NCBI RefSeq assembly: GCF_042643145.1
Contig: NZ_JBHRSA010000004.1
Location: 124,001-188,000 of the forward strand
DNA: 64,000 bases
Direction: 5' to 3'
DNA from: Virgibacillus_O xinjiangensis
Lineage (GTDB): Bacteria; Bacillota; Bacilli; Bacillales; Amphibacillaceae
Shown in pieces: positions 1 through 8,612 of the stretch (position 1 is its first letter; each line of letters opens with the position of its first letter). Position numbers and translations under genes: made by a program. Under the pieces are notes generated by a model. The model ran no database searches and was not told the origin of the DNA. It saw only the letters and a list, made by a program, of their open reading frames with translations.

Positions 1-319
1 TATATTTGAAGCTTTGTTGCATACAGATATAGATGGCTTGGTCATTGAAGCTTTCGGACAGGGAAATCTTCCTAAGGAAACAGTTGAGCCACTAGCAAAA
101 CTACTGGATAAAGGAATACCGGTTGTATTGGTCTCCCGCAGCTACCAAGGAGTGGTTCAACCAACATATGGTTATCGGGGAGGCGGAAAAGAGCTGTATA
201 AAATGGGTGTCATTTTCTCTAATGGTCTGACAGGCCCAAAGGCAAGAATTAAACTTCTAATCGAATTGGAGAAGACCTCAAACTTTTCCGTACTACAGGA
301 ATCATTCAAGGAGCAATAG
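1..319 (+). CDS. L-asparaginase, C-terminal part (5' end outside window)
   Basis: This is the last 105 residues of an asparaginase, open from base 2 to a TAG stop, with the start outside the window. The enzyme hydrolyses L-asparagine to aspartate and ammonia. What is seen is the family's C-terminal pattern: a GLVIEAFGQGNLP stretch (a conserved small-residue loop near the dimer interface), a KGIPVVLVSRSYQG strand and YGYRGGGK. The catalytic threonines lie in the missing part, so type I or type II cannot be decided. No signal peptide can be judged. It converges on ypdA and shares a terminator palindrome with it. Confidence 0.88.
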   Translation, partial: IFEALLHTDIDGLVIEAFGQGNLPKETVEPLAKLLDKGIPVVLVSRSYQGVVQPTYGYRGGGKELYKMGVIFSNGLTGPKARIKLLIELEKTSNFSVLQESFKEQ

Positions 320-350
320 AAAGAGACAGCCGTACGGCTGTCTCTTTCTA
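317..350. terminator. Bidirectional rho-independent terminator
   Basis: A perfect 34-base palindrome whose arms read tagaaagagacagccgt and its complement. It begins in the asparaginase stop codon and ends one base before the ypdA stop codon. It carries A/T-rich flanks on both sides, so it can stop transcription of the two convergent genes. Confidence 0.85.
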
Positions 351-1331
351 TTAGGCTTGAGAAATCCTTCCCATAATTTCCTCAGCGATGGTTGCGCCGT
401 GAAATCGACCATTCTCAATGAATATCTTATTATTGTTATAACCCGCTGCCACAACACCGGCAACAAACATGCCTTCCACATTGGTCTCCATCGTGTTTAT
501 ATTATATACTGGAGAACCTGTATTTTCTTCAATGGAAATTCCTACATCCTTCAGAAGCTGATAGTCAGGAAGATATCCAGTCATTGCAAACACGAAGTCA
601 TTTTCAATCGTGAAAGTCTCCCCATCTACGTTATAAATCAGACTGTCATTTGTAATCCTTTCAACAGTTGCATTGAACTCCATATGTACAGCTTCTTTTT
701 TGACAAGGGAATCAAACTCAGGAAGAATCCATGGTTTAATGCTTTTTGAATACTCACTTCCACGGTACAGCACGGTAACCTCTGCACCAGCTTTATGGAG
801 TTCCAGCGTAGCGTCTACTGCTGAGTTCTTCCCACCAATGACAACCACTCTCTTATTGAAGTATGGATGTGCCTCCTTGAAATAATGCATAACCTTTTCA
901 AGTTCTTCACCTGGTACACCCATATAATTTGGCTGGTCATAATACCCTGTTGCCATAACCACATAACTTGACTCATATTCCTCTTTATCAGTATGGACAA
1001 TAAAAGTGCCGTTGGTGTTTTCTACCGTTCTCACTTCTTCGTAAGTATGGATCCTCAGTTCCTTTCTTTGAGCCACTGTACGGTAGTAGGAAAGTGCTTG
1101 GTTCCTGACCGGCTTTTGTTTTTCTGTAATGAAAGGCACTCCGCCAATTTCCAACTTATCACTGGAACTGAAGAATGTTTGATGGGTCGGGTAGTTATAT
1201 ATCGAATTCACCACATTATCTTTCTCGATGAGTAATGGGTCAAGTCCTCGCTGTTGTAATTCTATTGCACAGGACATGCCGCATGGCCCAGCCCCAATGA
1301 TGATTACTTTCTCTTTTTGCAAAAAATCCAC
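351..1331 (-). CDS. ypdA: YpdA-type bacillithiol disulfide reductase (Bdr)
   Basis: A 326-residue flavoprotein of the YpdA/Bdr family, which uses NADPH to reduce bacillithiol disulfide or bacilliredoxin mixed disulfides in the cytoplasm. Residues 9-18 hold the FAD-binding IIIGAGPCG motif. Cys17 within it is the conserved redox cysteine of this family. A second nucleotide-binding motif, GGKNSA, is at 166-171. The start is GTG with a GAAAGGA ribosome site just upstream. The length is usual for the family. The pairing with brxB at 51.6 kb in this window fits a bacillithiol-using Bacillus relative. It is followed by gudB as in Bacillus. Confidence 0.93.
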   Translation of the reverse strand: MDFLQKEKVIIIGAGPCGMSCAIELQQRGLDPLLIEKDNVVNSIYNYPTHQTFFSSSDKLEIGGVPFITEKQKPVRNQALSYYRTVAQRKELRIHTYEEVRTVENTNGTFIVHTDKEEYESSYVVMATGYYDQPNYMGVPGEELEKVMHYFKEAHPYFNKRVVVIGGKNSAVDATLELHKAGAEVTVLYRGSEYSKSIKPWILPEFDSLVKKEAVHMEFNATVERITNDSLIYNVDGETFTIENDFVFAMTGYLPDYQLLKDVGISIEENTGSPVYNINTMETNVEGMFVAGVVAAGYNNNKIFIENGRFHGATIAEEIMGRISQA

Positions 1332-1355
1332 TTCCTTTCACCTATTCACATCACA

Positions 1356-1392
1356 AAAAACTCTTATCCGGTTTCACTAGATAAGAGTTTTT
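1356..1392 (-). terminator. Terminator of gudB
   Basis: A 13-base inverted repeat (aaaaactcttatc / gataagagttttt) with an 11-base loop. Read on the minus strand it is a stem ending in a T run just downstream of gudB. Confidence 0.8.
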
Positions 1393-1412
1393 ATCCTCGT
1401 ATTCATCGATAC

Positions 1413-2690
1413 TTATACCCAGCCGCGGAACCGTGATGCTTCCGCCATTTTTCGGACACCGACCATATAAGCAGCAAGGCGCATATCAACTCTGCGGGTT
1501 TGTGCAGTATTATAAATGGAATTGAAGGATTTAACCATGATTTCATTCAGCTTTTCAGAGATTTCTTCTTCCGTCCAATAGTAACCTTGGTTATTTTGTA
1601 CCCATTCAAAATAAGAAACGGTTACTCCCCCAGCTGAAGCCAACACATCCGGTACCAACAGGATTCCCCTGTCTGATAAGATTTTCGTAGCTTCCATCGT
1701 AGTTGGTCCATTGGCTGCTTCCACAACAATACTGGCCTTTATCTTGTCGGCATTCTCTTTAGTGATTTGGTTTTCAACTGCTGCAGGGACTAGAATATCA
1801 CAGTCAAGTTCAAGTAAATCCTGATTGGATATAGTGTTATTGAAAAGCTTGGTAACTGTCCCAAAGCTGTCTCTTCTGTCCAAGAGATAATCGATGTCAA
1901 GACCATCCGGGTCATGCAAAGCACCATATGCATCCGAAATACCTACTACTTTGGCACCTGCATCATGAAGAAACTTGGACAGGAAGCTCCCGGCATTGCC
2001 AAATCCTTGAACAACAACACGGGCTCCTTTCATATCAAGACCCTTCTTTTTGGCTGCTTCGTTGATACAGATGGTTACACCCTTGGCCGTAGCAGATTCT
2101 CTACCATGTGAACCACCCAGTACTATTGGTTTGCCTGTAATAAAACCAGGATTATTGAATTCATCAATTCTGCTGTATTCATCCATCATCCAAGCCATGA
2201 TTTGAGAATTAGTGAAGACATCTGGTGCTGGAATATCCTTTGTAGGACCGACAATTTGACTGATTGCCCGGACATACCCTCTACTGACACCTTCTAACTC
2301 CCGGAAGGACATCTCACGTGGATCACATACAATGCCACCTTTGCCGCCACCATATGGGAGGTCGACAATGCCCGCTTTCAAACTCATCCATATAGATAAC
2401 GCCTTCACTTCTGTTTCCGTGACATTAGGGTGGAATCGCACACCGCCCTTGGTAGGTCCGACAGCGTCATTGTGCTGTGCCCGGTATCCGGTGAAAATCT
2501 TAATCGACCCATCGTCCATCCGTACTGGAATTCTTACAGTCATCATCCGTACTGGTTCTTTTAATAGCTCATATACCTCATCAGGGTAACCCAATTTTTC
2601 CAACGCGGTTCTGACAACAGTTCGTGTGGAACTTAGAACATCCATCGTTTGATTTTCTTGGGTAGAATCTGCTGTTTTATCGGCTACCAT
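1413..2690 (-). CDS. gudB: Glutamate dehydrogenase, NAD-dependent type
   Basis: A 425-residue glutamate dehydrogenase that converts glutamate to 2-oxoglutarate and ammonia in the cytoplasm. It contains the substrate-binding GPTKGGVRF (about 78-86) and the catalytic-lysine motif PYGGGKGG (lysine near 117), followed by a Rossmann NAD domain with VVQGFGNAG. An upstream in-frame ATG at 2714 exists, but the ATG at 2690 has AGGAGGT at ideal spacing and gives a length like B. subtilis GudB. There is no sign of the inactivating nine-base duplication known in laboratory B. subtilis. Its place next to ypdA and ypbH matches gudB rather than rocG. Confidence 0.93.
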   Translation of the reverse strand: MVADKTADSTQENQTMDVLSSTRTVVRTALEKLGYPDEVYELLKEPVRMMTVRIPVRMDDGSIKIFTGYRAQHNDAVGPTKGGVRFHPNVTETEVKALSIWMSLKAGIVDLPYGGGKGGIVCDPREMSFRELEGVSRGYVRAISQIVGPTKDIPAPDVFTNSQIMAWMMDEYSRIDEFNNPGFITGKPIVLGGSHGRESATAKGVTICINEAAKKKGLDMKGARVVVQGFGNAGSFLSKFLHDAGAKVVGISDAYGALHDPDGLDIDYLLDRRDSFGTVTKLFNNTISNQDLLELDCDILVPAAVENQITKENADKIKASIVVEAANGPTTMEATKILSDRGILLVPDVLASAGGVTVSYFEWVQNNQGYYWTEEEISEKLNEIMVKSFNSIYNTAQTRRVDMRLAAYMVGVRKMAEASRFRGWV

Positions 2691-2745
2691 GAATTTACCT
2701 CCTAGAATATCCATACGTGTTTTAATTTAGCTGTACTCAGAGATT

Positions 2746-2773
2746 AGTATACACCTTAACGGTAAATATGCAA
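2746..2773 (-). promoter_or_regulatory. Probable sigma-A promoter of gudB
   Basis: On the minus strand TTGCAT is followed, after 16 bases, by TATACT, about 55 bases upstream of the gudB start codon. Confidence 0.55.
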
Positions 2774-2881
2774 TAAAATGTAACTGTTTTCCTATAATAA
2801 TTATCCAAGTCAAAATACCCAGTGCTTTTACCGTTGAGGTGATTTATGATGCATGAAGTTTCCACTCTTTTGCTTACTGAC

Positions 2882-3463
2882 TCATTTATAGAACAGTCTT
2901 ATAATCTCGCTGACTGCATCCGCCTTGAATATCTCCTTCCCGTATTCTTTAAGCCGATGTGACGTAATAATACTGGGAATGGAGAACTCGGACATGACAG
3001 CAATCACACTTTCTTTATCCTGCAAATAGAGATCATCTTCACTGAACAGCATGTAATAAAGACCATCCATGAAATAAACTTGGCCTCCTTCAATTGACAT
3101 AGAAGCTAAATAAGAGGAAACCTGAATGATGTCTTCAAATGTGTCAAAGGAGAATATCAACTCTTCACTTTCATCCAAAGTAACTTTCATCTCAATATAA
3201 TCCTCATCCCACTCCTGATTTTCGAAATTTTGCGTCACCATGACATGCATACCCTGTGCTTGCATTAAATAAACATGGACGAGAAGCATTCCTTCTAACT
3301 CAAAATCCAATTCAGAACTGGCTTCATAAAGCATATCACTAAACAGATTACGGACACTTAACGCATCATGCCACAGTTCTTCTTTGGTAAAACCTCTCTC
3401 TATCAAGTCATCAAATGTTAAAAAAATCGCAAATTGATTTTCGGACACTCGCTCAATACGCAT
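2882..3463 (-). CDS. ypbH: MecA paralogue, ClpC adaptor (YpbH)
   Basis: A 193-residue protein of the MecA/YpbH family. These adaptors bind substrates with an N-terminal domain and hand them to the ClpC AAA+ unfoldase with a C-terminal domain. The sequence starts MRIERVSENQFAIFLTFDDL, typical for the family, has a very acidic middle, and ends in a folded domain (SFEDIIQVSSYL-like region). The ATG at 3463 is preferred over an earlier one because GAGGGGGG lies seven bases ahead. Length and location upstream of gudB match B. subtilis ypbH. Which substrates it serves here is unknown. Confidence 0.88.
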   Translation of the reverse strand: MRIERVSENQFAIFLTFDDLIERGFTKEELWHDALSVRNLFSDMLYEASSELDFELEGMLLVHVYLMQAQGMHVMVTQNFENQEWDEDYIEMKVTLDESEELIFSFDTFEDIIQVSSYLASMSIEGGQVYFMDGLYYMLFSEDDLYLQDKESVIAVMSEFSIPSIITSHRLKEYGKEIFKADAVSEIIRLFYK

Positions 3464-3580
3464 ACAGCATCCCCCCTCTAAACTTACCATCCACCTCGAT
3501 CAGCGAACTGTCTGGAGTCTACAAAAATCACTTAATACACTATATGCTTATTATATGATTGTTGAACTCACATGAGGTGA

Positions 3581-3877
3581 TTAACTTGCAGAAAACGTAA
3601 AAGCATGGCTTAGTGAGCCAAGCAGCCCTTCATTGCCAGCCCAGTAAAGACCCGCGGACAGGCCTAGGATGAGTAGAATTACTACGATCAGACGAAATAA
3701 TGGCAGGCTGACCTTCAAGCGGATCCTACTTTTTGAACCTCCGTGTACTTCTTTCCTGGGAGGAAGATCAAGAATATCCATTTCTCTTTCATCAGGTTCT
3801 GTGAGATCCTTCCCATCTTGGCCTCTTTCCTGATTACTCTTTATTTCTTTATCATTAGCATGAACATCTTCCTTCAA
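3581..3877 (-). CDS. Single-pass membrane protein, YpbE-like N-terminal part without LysM
   Basis: A protein of about 98 residues with a charged, hydrophilic N-terminal 58 residues, one membrane span (about 59-81) and a short outside tail. The position between the CPBP protease gene and ypbH is where Bacillus species carry ypbE, a membrane protein with a C-terminal LysM domain. Here no LysM is present. The start is uncertain: a TTG at 3877 has a GTGAGG site at good spacing that overlaps the end of the upstream gene, while a GTG at 3889 is also open. I do not recognise a function beyond the context. Confidence 0.6.
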   Translation of the reverse strand: MKEDVHANDKEIKSNQERGQDGKDLTEPDEREMDILDLPPRKEVHGGSKSRIRLKVSLPLFRLIVVILLILGLSAGLYWAGNEGLLGSLSHAFTFSAS

Positions 3878-3890
3878 TGTAAACAGCACC

Positions 3891-4457
3891 TCACTTTTGG
3901 AGCCGGATAACCAAAGCGAGCAGAAGATCCACTGTAAAATGGGCTGTAATGGTAACTGCGAGATTATCCGTAATATGGAACAGATAGCCTATATAAAAGC
4001 TGACAAATAATACAGATATAAGTAGTACAGGTTTGTATAAATACCTTATGTGGACTAACGCGAACAGGATACTTGCGGGTATATAACCGAACACTGTTTG
4101 CAATACGCCTCTAAACAGGAGCTCCTCTGAAACAGCAACAAGTAGGACAAGGATGATGACAGTCAATAACGGTTGCCTTTTGAAAATCCGCTCATTTATT
4201 CCTCCATCATCATACCAACTCTTGGGCAGGAGGATCATCAATATCAGATCAGCTGAAACAATGATTAAACCGGGAATCACCCCATATTGGAAGATTTCGC
4301 CGCTATCCCAATGCCAATAGACCATCCATTCGGATAATGTGTCAAACAAAAATATACTTAACAGGAAGGCTATTATCAAAAGAAATAGCTGGGAGATGAA
4401 CAGCTGCTTTCTTAACTCTGCATCTGTCAAATGGCGGACTATCTCACTTTGTTTCAT
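3891..4457 (-). CDS. ypbD: CPBP-family intramembrane glutamic protease (YpbD)
   Basis: A 188-residue membrane protein of the CPBP (CAAX prenyl protease and bacteriocin-processing) family. The hallmark EELLFRG with E111, E112 and R116 is visible, followed by conserved histidines at about 136 and 173 in membrane segments. Five to six hydrophobic spans are seen. It starts inside the 3' end of recS (14-base overlap) with a GGCAGG site, so the two genes are translationally coupled, as in B. subtilis. The substrate is unknown. Confidence 0.85.
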   Translation of the reverse strand: MKQSEIVRHLTDAELRKQLFISQLFLLIIAFLLSIFLFDTLSEWMVYWHWDSGEIFQYGVIPGLIIVSADLILMILLPKSWYDDGGINERIFKRQPLLTVIILVLLVAVSEELLFRGVLQTVFGYIPASILFALVHIRYLYKPVLLISVLFVSFYIGYLFHITDNLAVTITAHFTVDLLLALVIRLQK

Positions 4458-5979
4458 TTTGACCTGCCAATAACAAGGTTTTCAACCGGTCCTGCCAGGA
4501 AGTGTGGTTATTGATTTCCACCCTGTTTACTTCTGGCTTCCAATCAGAAAAGGAAAAATCGCAGTTGTTGCAACAATGATAGACAGCTTCACTGTATGAT
4601 GGTTGAAAGCTCTTATACAAATGCTTGCGAAGACAGTCTTTTGTATGAACCCAGTAGAGCATTTCCGTCAGCTTTTCGTCCTTCAACGTCTTCCTTTCCC
4701 TCCTGTGGGCGTCAATGAATCGAAATGCGGTAGAGAAGTCATCCTCCTCGTAAAAAATCTGATTACCTTTTATGATACCATGCTTTTCCAATTGATATCG
4801 AAGAAATCTCCATTGGCTCTCCGTCAGTTGGAAAAGGTTCTCCAATTCAACCTCTTCTTCTGGCAGGGATTGATCAGATAGGTACAAGTTGGTCAATATA
4901 TTGGCAGCCTTGTTTAATTCTTCTGTAGAAGGCAATTCCTTCTCTGCGATCATTTTAGGAAGAAACAAATCATTCTCGCCATATAATAGTACGCTGACAG
5001 AGGACTTGCCGTCTCTGCCTGCCCTGCCAACCTCTTGGATGAAGGATTCTATCTGTCCAGGCATATGATAATGTATTACCAGCCGGATATTTGCCTTGTT
5101 GATGCCCATTCCGAAGGCACTCGTACAGCAAATGACATCCAACTGACCATTCATGAACTGCTGCTGGATGGAGATGCGGTCGCTTTGTTCCATTCCGCCA
5201 TGATAAAAGGCAATTTCTCTTCCGTCCAGATGACCGGCTAACGACTTTGCTGTTTCTTCTGCTGTTTTTCTGCTTGAAAAATATATTAAAGCAGGCACTC
5301 TGAATTTTTTCAGCAACTGCGAGATATAGACTTGCTTTTCCTTATCATCCTTCACAGTTTCTATGCAGAAGGCAATATTATCTCTATCCATGGGGTATAT
5401 ATGTTTATGTACACCGGTTTTCTTTAGGGATGAGAGTATATCCTGTTGAACCTGTGGAGTGGCTGTAGCGCTTAAGGCTAGTACAGGTGGGTTGTCCAAT
5501 TCTTCAATAATGTCACCGAGTTTCAAGTAATCCGGCCTGAATTCATGTCCCCACTGGGATATGCAATGAGCTTCGTCTATTACGAACAAGTTGATATCCA
5601 GTTTTCGTAATCTATCCAAAACTTCCTTGTATTGCAGCAGCTCTGGAGAGAGATAAATCAACTTATAATGAGGAAGCTGTTGGTACACATTTCTTCTCTC
5701 CACAGGGTTCATGAAGCTGTTTAAAGCTACTACTTCCTTGAAACGCATTGCTTTTAACTGTTTGACTTGATCCACCATCAGGGATATTAACGGAGACACA
5801 ACAATCGTGGTACCTCCCATTAATTTTGCTGGCAGCTGATAGCAGATGGATTTACCTGATCCTGTGGGAAGTATTCCCAGTACATCGTTGCCTGCTAATA
5901 CATCATGAATGATTTCCTTTTGCCCGCGGCGAAATGTGTCATATCCAAAATGATGCTTCAGACTATCTTCAAGTTCCAC
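4444..5979 (-). CDS. recS: RecQ-family ATP-dependent DNA helicase RecS
   Basis: A 511-residue helicase of the short RecQ class (RecS, formerly YpbC), which unwinds DNA 3' to 5' during repair. Motif I is GILPTGSGKS (35-44), motif II is a DEAH box in FVIDEAHCISQWGHEFRPDY, and motif VI is QEVGRAGRDG. A cysteine-rich zinc-binding patch (YHCCNNCDF) closes the protein, and no HRDC domain follows. The start is GTG, with GAGG inside the end of ypbB. It forms a cluster with ypbB upstream and ypbD downstream. Confidence 0.92.
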   Translation of the reverse strand: MELEDSLKHHFGYDTFRRGQKEIIHDVLAGNDVLGILPTGSGKSICYQLPAKLMGGTTIVVSPLISLMVDQVKQLKAMRFKEVVALNSFMNPVERRNVYQQLPHYKLIYLSPELLQYKEVLDRLRKLDINLFVIDEAHCISQWGHEFRPDYLKLGDIIEELDNPPVLALSATATPQVQQDILSSLKKTGVHKHIYPMDRDNIAFCIETVKDDKEKQVYISQLLKKFRVPALIYFSSRKTAEETAKSLAGHLDGREIAFYHGGMEQSDRISIQQQFMNGQLDVICCTSAFGMGINKANIRLVIHYHMPGQIESFIQEVGRAGRDGKSSVSVLLYGENDLFLPKMIAEKELPSTEELNKAANILTNLYLSDQSLPEEEVELENLFQLTESQWRFLRYQLEKHGIIKGNQIFYEEDDFSTAFRFIDAHRRERKTLKDEKLTEMLYWVHTKDCLRKHLYKSFQPSYSEAVYHCCNNCDFSFSDWKPEVNRVEINNHTSWQDRLKTLLLAGQNETK

Positions 5980-5982
5980 TAA

Positions 5983-7047
5983 CTATGCCTCATTTCTGAT
6001 GGTTTTTTCCCTTGCAATCAACAACCGGATCTTAAAATAGCTTATCTCATCATTTACCAGCTGCTTAATATCTTTAAGCCGGTGAGAACCGGCTTTCCGG
6101 ATAGCCTGGGTAATTTCTTCCTTCTCCCCCGTGTTGAAATAAATATCAATGCAAAAATCTTGATGATGAAGAGCAATTTCCACGATATGGTCATGAATGG
6201 TATTTTCCTTTAGGTTTCTCTTAACGGCAATCTGGCTAATATCCAAACCGTTCTTCAGCAGTCTATACGTTACAGCCGCCGAATTGGAAAGCACATGCTC
6301 CCCTTTCAAATCCCGCAGAAATAGGTGAAGCACTGGGAATTCATGAGGTTCTCGGAGAACCAGGTCCATCAGATGGTGGGTTACTGTGGTTAACCTCAAG
6401 TGTACGTCGACCGTACAAAGGCTATATTTATTCGCTAGTTGGTCAAGACTCATGCCATACCTTTTATAGCCGCTTAACCGATCCGTAAAAATTCCTGCCT
6501 CTTCATCGGTAAGTCGATGGAGCAGTTGGTACAGCTCTTTATACATCTCCTCCAGCATTTCTATTTCTCTGTTCCGGGTTCTTTGATAGAAACTTTTCAC
6601 CCATGCTTCTATAGATGGCTTATCAACCACCGGTATAAAAGAAAAGTGGCCATTTCTGGTATTGGTCAATGTTTGAATGAAGAGGGTAAGGCGCTCCAAG
6701 AACACTTGTCCGGTTTCATGGTATTTTAAACCATTCAGCTTTTCAAGACCTAGACTTGATCTGGAGTTATGCAGCCAACTTTCCCCTTCTTTTGTCAACA
6801 AATAAGCAGATTCTCGCTTACTGGACACCTGGATGTAACGGAGAGACAGCAGATATTCCAACACCTCATAAAAGAAACGTTTATCCAGACGCTTATAGAC
6901 CCCAAACAAGGGTTCTAGAGAATAAATATGTGCATCTTGTACTGTCTGAATAGACTTTTTTCCACTAAGCAAATGATAAATGGACGAAATGGTCCTCTCT
7001 TCTCTGATTTGACTGATACTATGTAATATGAGGCCTTCTAAAATCAT
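5983..7047 (-). CDS. ypbB: YpbB family protein with C-terminal helix-turn-helix
   Basis: A 354-residue protein matching YpbB, found upstream of recS in Bacillus. The N-terminal part reads REERTISSIYHLLSGKKS. The C-terminal part holds a helix-turn-helix-like segment (LKNGLDISQIAVKRNLKENTI). The role is not established; the tight coupling to a RecQ helicase suggests DNA or RNA work, which is inference. The ATG at 7047 has AAGGAGGG seven bases upstream, so an earlier in-frame start at 7152 is rejected. In B. subtilis a ferredoxin gene lies just upstream; none is seen here. Confidence 0.85.
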   Translation of the reverse strand: MILEGLILHSISQIREERTISSIYHLLSGKKSIQTVQDAHIYSLEPLFGVYKRLDKRFFYEVLEYLLSLRYIQVSSKRESAYLLTKEGESWLHNSRSSLGLEKLNGLKYHETGQVFLERLTLFIQTLTNTRNGHFSFIPVVDKPSIEAWVKSFYQRTRNREIEMLEEMYKELYQLLHRLTDEEAGIFTDRLSGYKRYGMSLDQLANKYSLCTVDVHLRLTTVTHHLMDLVLREPHEFPVLHLFLRDLKGEHVLSNSAAVTYRLLKNGLDISQIAVKRNLKENTIHDHIVEIALHHQDFCIDIYFNTGEKEEITQAIRKAGSHRLKDIKQLVNDEISYFKIRLLIAREKTIRNEA

Positions 7048-7210
7048 CTGCTGCCCTCCTTTCCAGTAATGCACAAGAGATTTTCCCTGCTGAATTGCTG
7101 CGTATTGTGAAACCCGGAAGGACGCACATCCAAGTGTATTATTCAAATGCATTCTCTTATTCTAGTAACTGACTTAATGATAAAATGCCTGATATAAAAA
7201 GTCAAAACGA

Positions 7211-7248
7211 CAGCAAAACAAGAGGCTGCCGCTTAACGCAACAACCTC
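7211..7248 (-). terminator. Probable terminator of the B12-uptake pair
   Basis: On the minus strand an 11-base stem (gaggttgttgc / gcggcagcctc, three G-U pairs, loop gttaa) is followed by TTGTTTTG. It lies just after the ECF S-component gene. The rest of the gap up to ypbB (7249-7271 and 7048-7210) shows nothing else clear. Confidence 0.6.
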
Positions 7249-7271
7249 AATCAAAATCCATCAAGCCAAAG

Positions 7272-7775
7272 CTAAACGGACAAGTGGTTCTTTTTGAATT
7301 TCTTGAAAAAAACAGCTGTCAAAGGATAAAAAATAAGTATGAAAATACCATTACCCAGGGCGTGGAATGTATCAAATGGAAGACCAGCAATATAATATGG
7401 CAAGAATTTGCCGGTAATTTGGTAGGTTGTCAGCGAGACAACGAATCCGTATAAATAGCCACAGAATATAGCAAACCCTACGAGAACTGCCACAGGCATC
7501 CTTCTATGCAGTTTCCCAATCCAACCGCTGAGCAATCCGATCAAAGCCCAGGATACGATCTGCCAAACGGTCCATATCCCCATCCCCAACAACATATTGG
7601 ATAAAAACACTGTTATTAGAGACAGCAGTACAGCAGAAAGAGGACCGAGGAAAATGCCGCATATAATGATAATGGATGTTACCGGCTGTACATTTGGAAG
7701 AAAGGCAAAAGCAGCTCTTCCGACAACTGCCATGGCAGCGAGCAATGCAAGCAGTGTCAACCTATAGGTGTTCAC
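7272..7775 (-). CDS. ECF transporter S component, probably for cobalamin
   Basis: A 167-residue integral membrane protein with about five spans, an LALLAAMAVVGR N-terminus and an FLPNVQPVTSIIIICG segment typical of S components (substrate-binding units) of energy-coupling-factor vitamin transporters. Such a protein works with a shared EcfA-EcfA'-EcfT module, which is not in this window. Substrate: it is co-transcribed with a DUF4430 lipoprotein behind a cobalamin riboswitch, so vitamin B12 or a precursor is the likely cargo. That is inference from context. The start is GTG at 7775, directly after an in-frame stop and five bases from the end of the lipoprotein gene. Confidence 0.8.
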   Translation of the reverse strand: MNTYRLTLLALLAAMAVVGRAAFAFLPNVQPVTSIIIICGIFLGPLSAVLLSLITVFLSNMLLGMGIWTVWQIVSWALIGLLSGWIGKLHRRMPVAVLVGFAIFCGYLYGFVVSLTTYQITGKFLPYYIAGLPFDTFHALGNGIFILIFYPLTAVFFKKFKKNHLSV

Positions 7776-7780
7776 TTACA

Positions 7781-8212
7781 TCATTCCCACGCTTGTAAAT
7801 CAAAAGTGACCTCGTCTCCTGGTGACAATTCATATTCCTGCGCTCCAACCATAGCCATTTCCCCGTTTACGTAGTACATCCAGGACCTTTCTTCGCCTTC
7901 CTGCGGGCCAATACCATTAATCGATGAAATAAAACCATTTTCCTCTTCGATTTCAAAGTTCTCTTTCATTACATCGAGAAGAATGGCGTTTTCTTCTATC
8001 GTTACCTCTTCCTCTGTAAAGACTTCTTCCCCTTCATTCTCTGAAAGTGTAATGAGCACCTTTTCTTCATTTTCTTCTGACTGCTGTGCTTCTCCTTGTT
8101 CGGTATCTGCAGTTGAGTCAGTTTGCCCCGTGTCTTCATCTGCACATCCTGAAAGCAGCCCAATCACCATTAATAGGGAACCTAGCCAAAGCCACCATGA
8201 TTTTTCTTTCAT
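7781..8212 (-). CDS. DUF4430 lipoprotein, putative surface cobalamin-binding protein
   Basis: A 143-residue exported lipoprotein. It has a hydrophobic signal (about 5-20) ending in lipobox LLSGC with the lipidated Cys at 23, a strongly acidic linker (about 24-50), and a DUF4430 domain (about 65-143: NAILLDVMKENF, SWMYYVNGE, LSPGDEVTF). DUF4430 is related to the C-terminal domain of transcobalamin/intrinsic factor. AGGAGGT precedes the ATG. The riboswitch upstream and the S-component gene downstream suggest it captures cobalamin outside the membrane and passes it on. Direct binding is not shown by sequence alone. Confidence 0.82.
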   Translation of the reverse strand: MKEKSWWLWLGSLLMVIGLLSGCADEDTGQTDSTADTEQGEAQQSEENEEKVLITLSENEGEEVFTEEEVTIEENAILLDVMKENFEIEEENGFISSINGIGPQEGEERSWMYYVNGEMAMVGAQEYELSPGDEVTFDLQAWE

Positions 8213-8298
8213 TTTACTCCATACCTCCTCTATTGTATTTCACTGTAATTTAAGAATAGGAGCGATGTTTTAAACAGTAGGAAACTGGTTTAAAGAGA

Positions 8299-8334
8299 GA
8301 AAAAGCCATCTCCTTTGCAAGAGATGGCTTTTTC
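8299..8334 (-). terminator. Attenuator terminator of the cobalamin riboswitch
   Basis: A 14-base stem (gaaaaagccatctc / gagatggctttttc) whose 3' arm ends in a T run on the minus strand. It lies about 85 bases downstream of the aptamer and about 85 bases before the lipoprotein start codon, so control is probably by premature termination. Confidence 0.8.
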
Positions 8335-8419
8335 GACAATCGAACATAATCATACACAAATGATATATTGGTATCCGGTTGTCTCAAACGCTCATATCCC
8401 CGAAGCATTGAAACATCAG

Positions 8420-8580
8420 AATTCGGCAGGTCTACTGACTTATGACAGTTTCTTACTCTAAGCCCCTTCCCATATGGCACCCCATACAGTGGTTCATGCT
8501 TATTTCATCTGTCAATTACAGTTGCGAGGACAGTTCCAGCTTCCCACTGGATTCCCTATTAAGCGTCAAGCACCGGAATT
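8420..8580 (-). ncRNA. Cobalamin (B12) riboswitch aptamer
   Basis: Read on the minus strand, the conserved blocks appear in order: CGGTGC, TTAATAGGGAA, CTGTCCTCGCAACTGTAA, CCACTG, GGGAAGG and finally the B12 box AAGTCAGTAGACCTGCC. The outer helix P1 can form between AATTCCGG (8573-8580) and CCGAATT (8420-8426). Established behaviour of this class is that adenosylcobalamin binding turns off downstream transport or synthesis genes. It fills most of the 430-base gap between resE and the lipoprotein gene. Confidence 0.92.
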
Positions 8581-8612
8581 CCTTCCATGTATTCAATTCA
8601 ATTACTGATAGA

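Noticed and set aside
2846..2962. Plus-strand ORF of 38 codons with GAGGTGATTT before an ATG
   Set aside because: It runs mostly antisense through the end of ypbH, has no familiar sequence and no terminator of its own.
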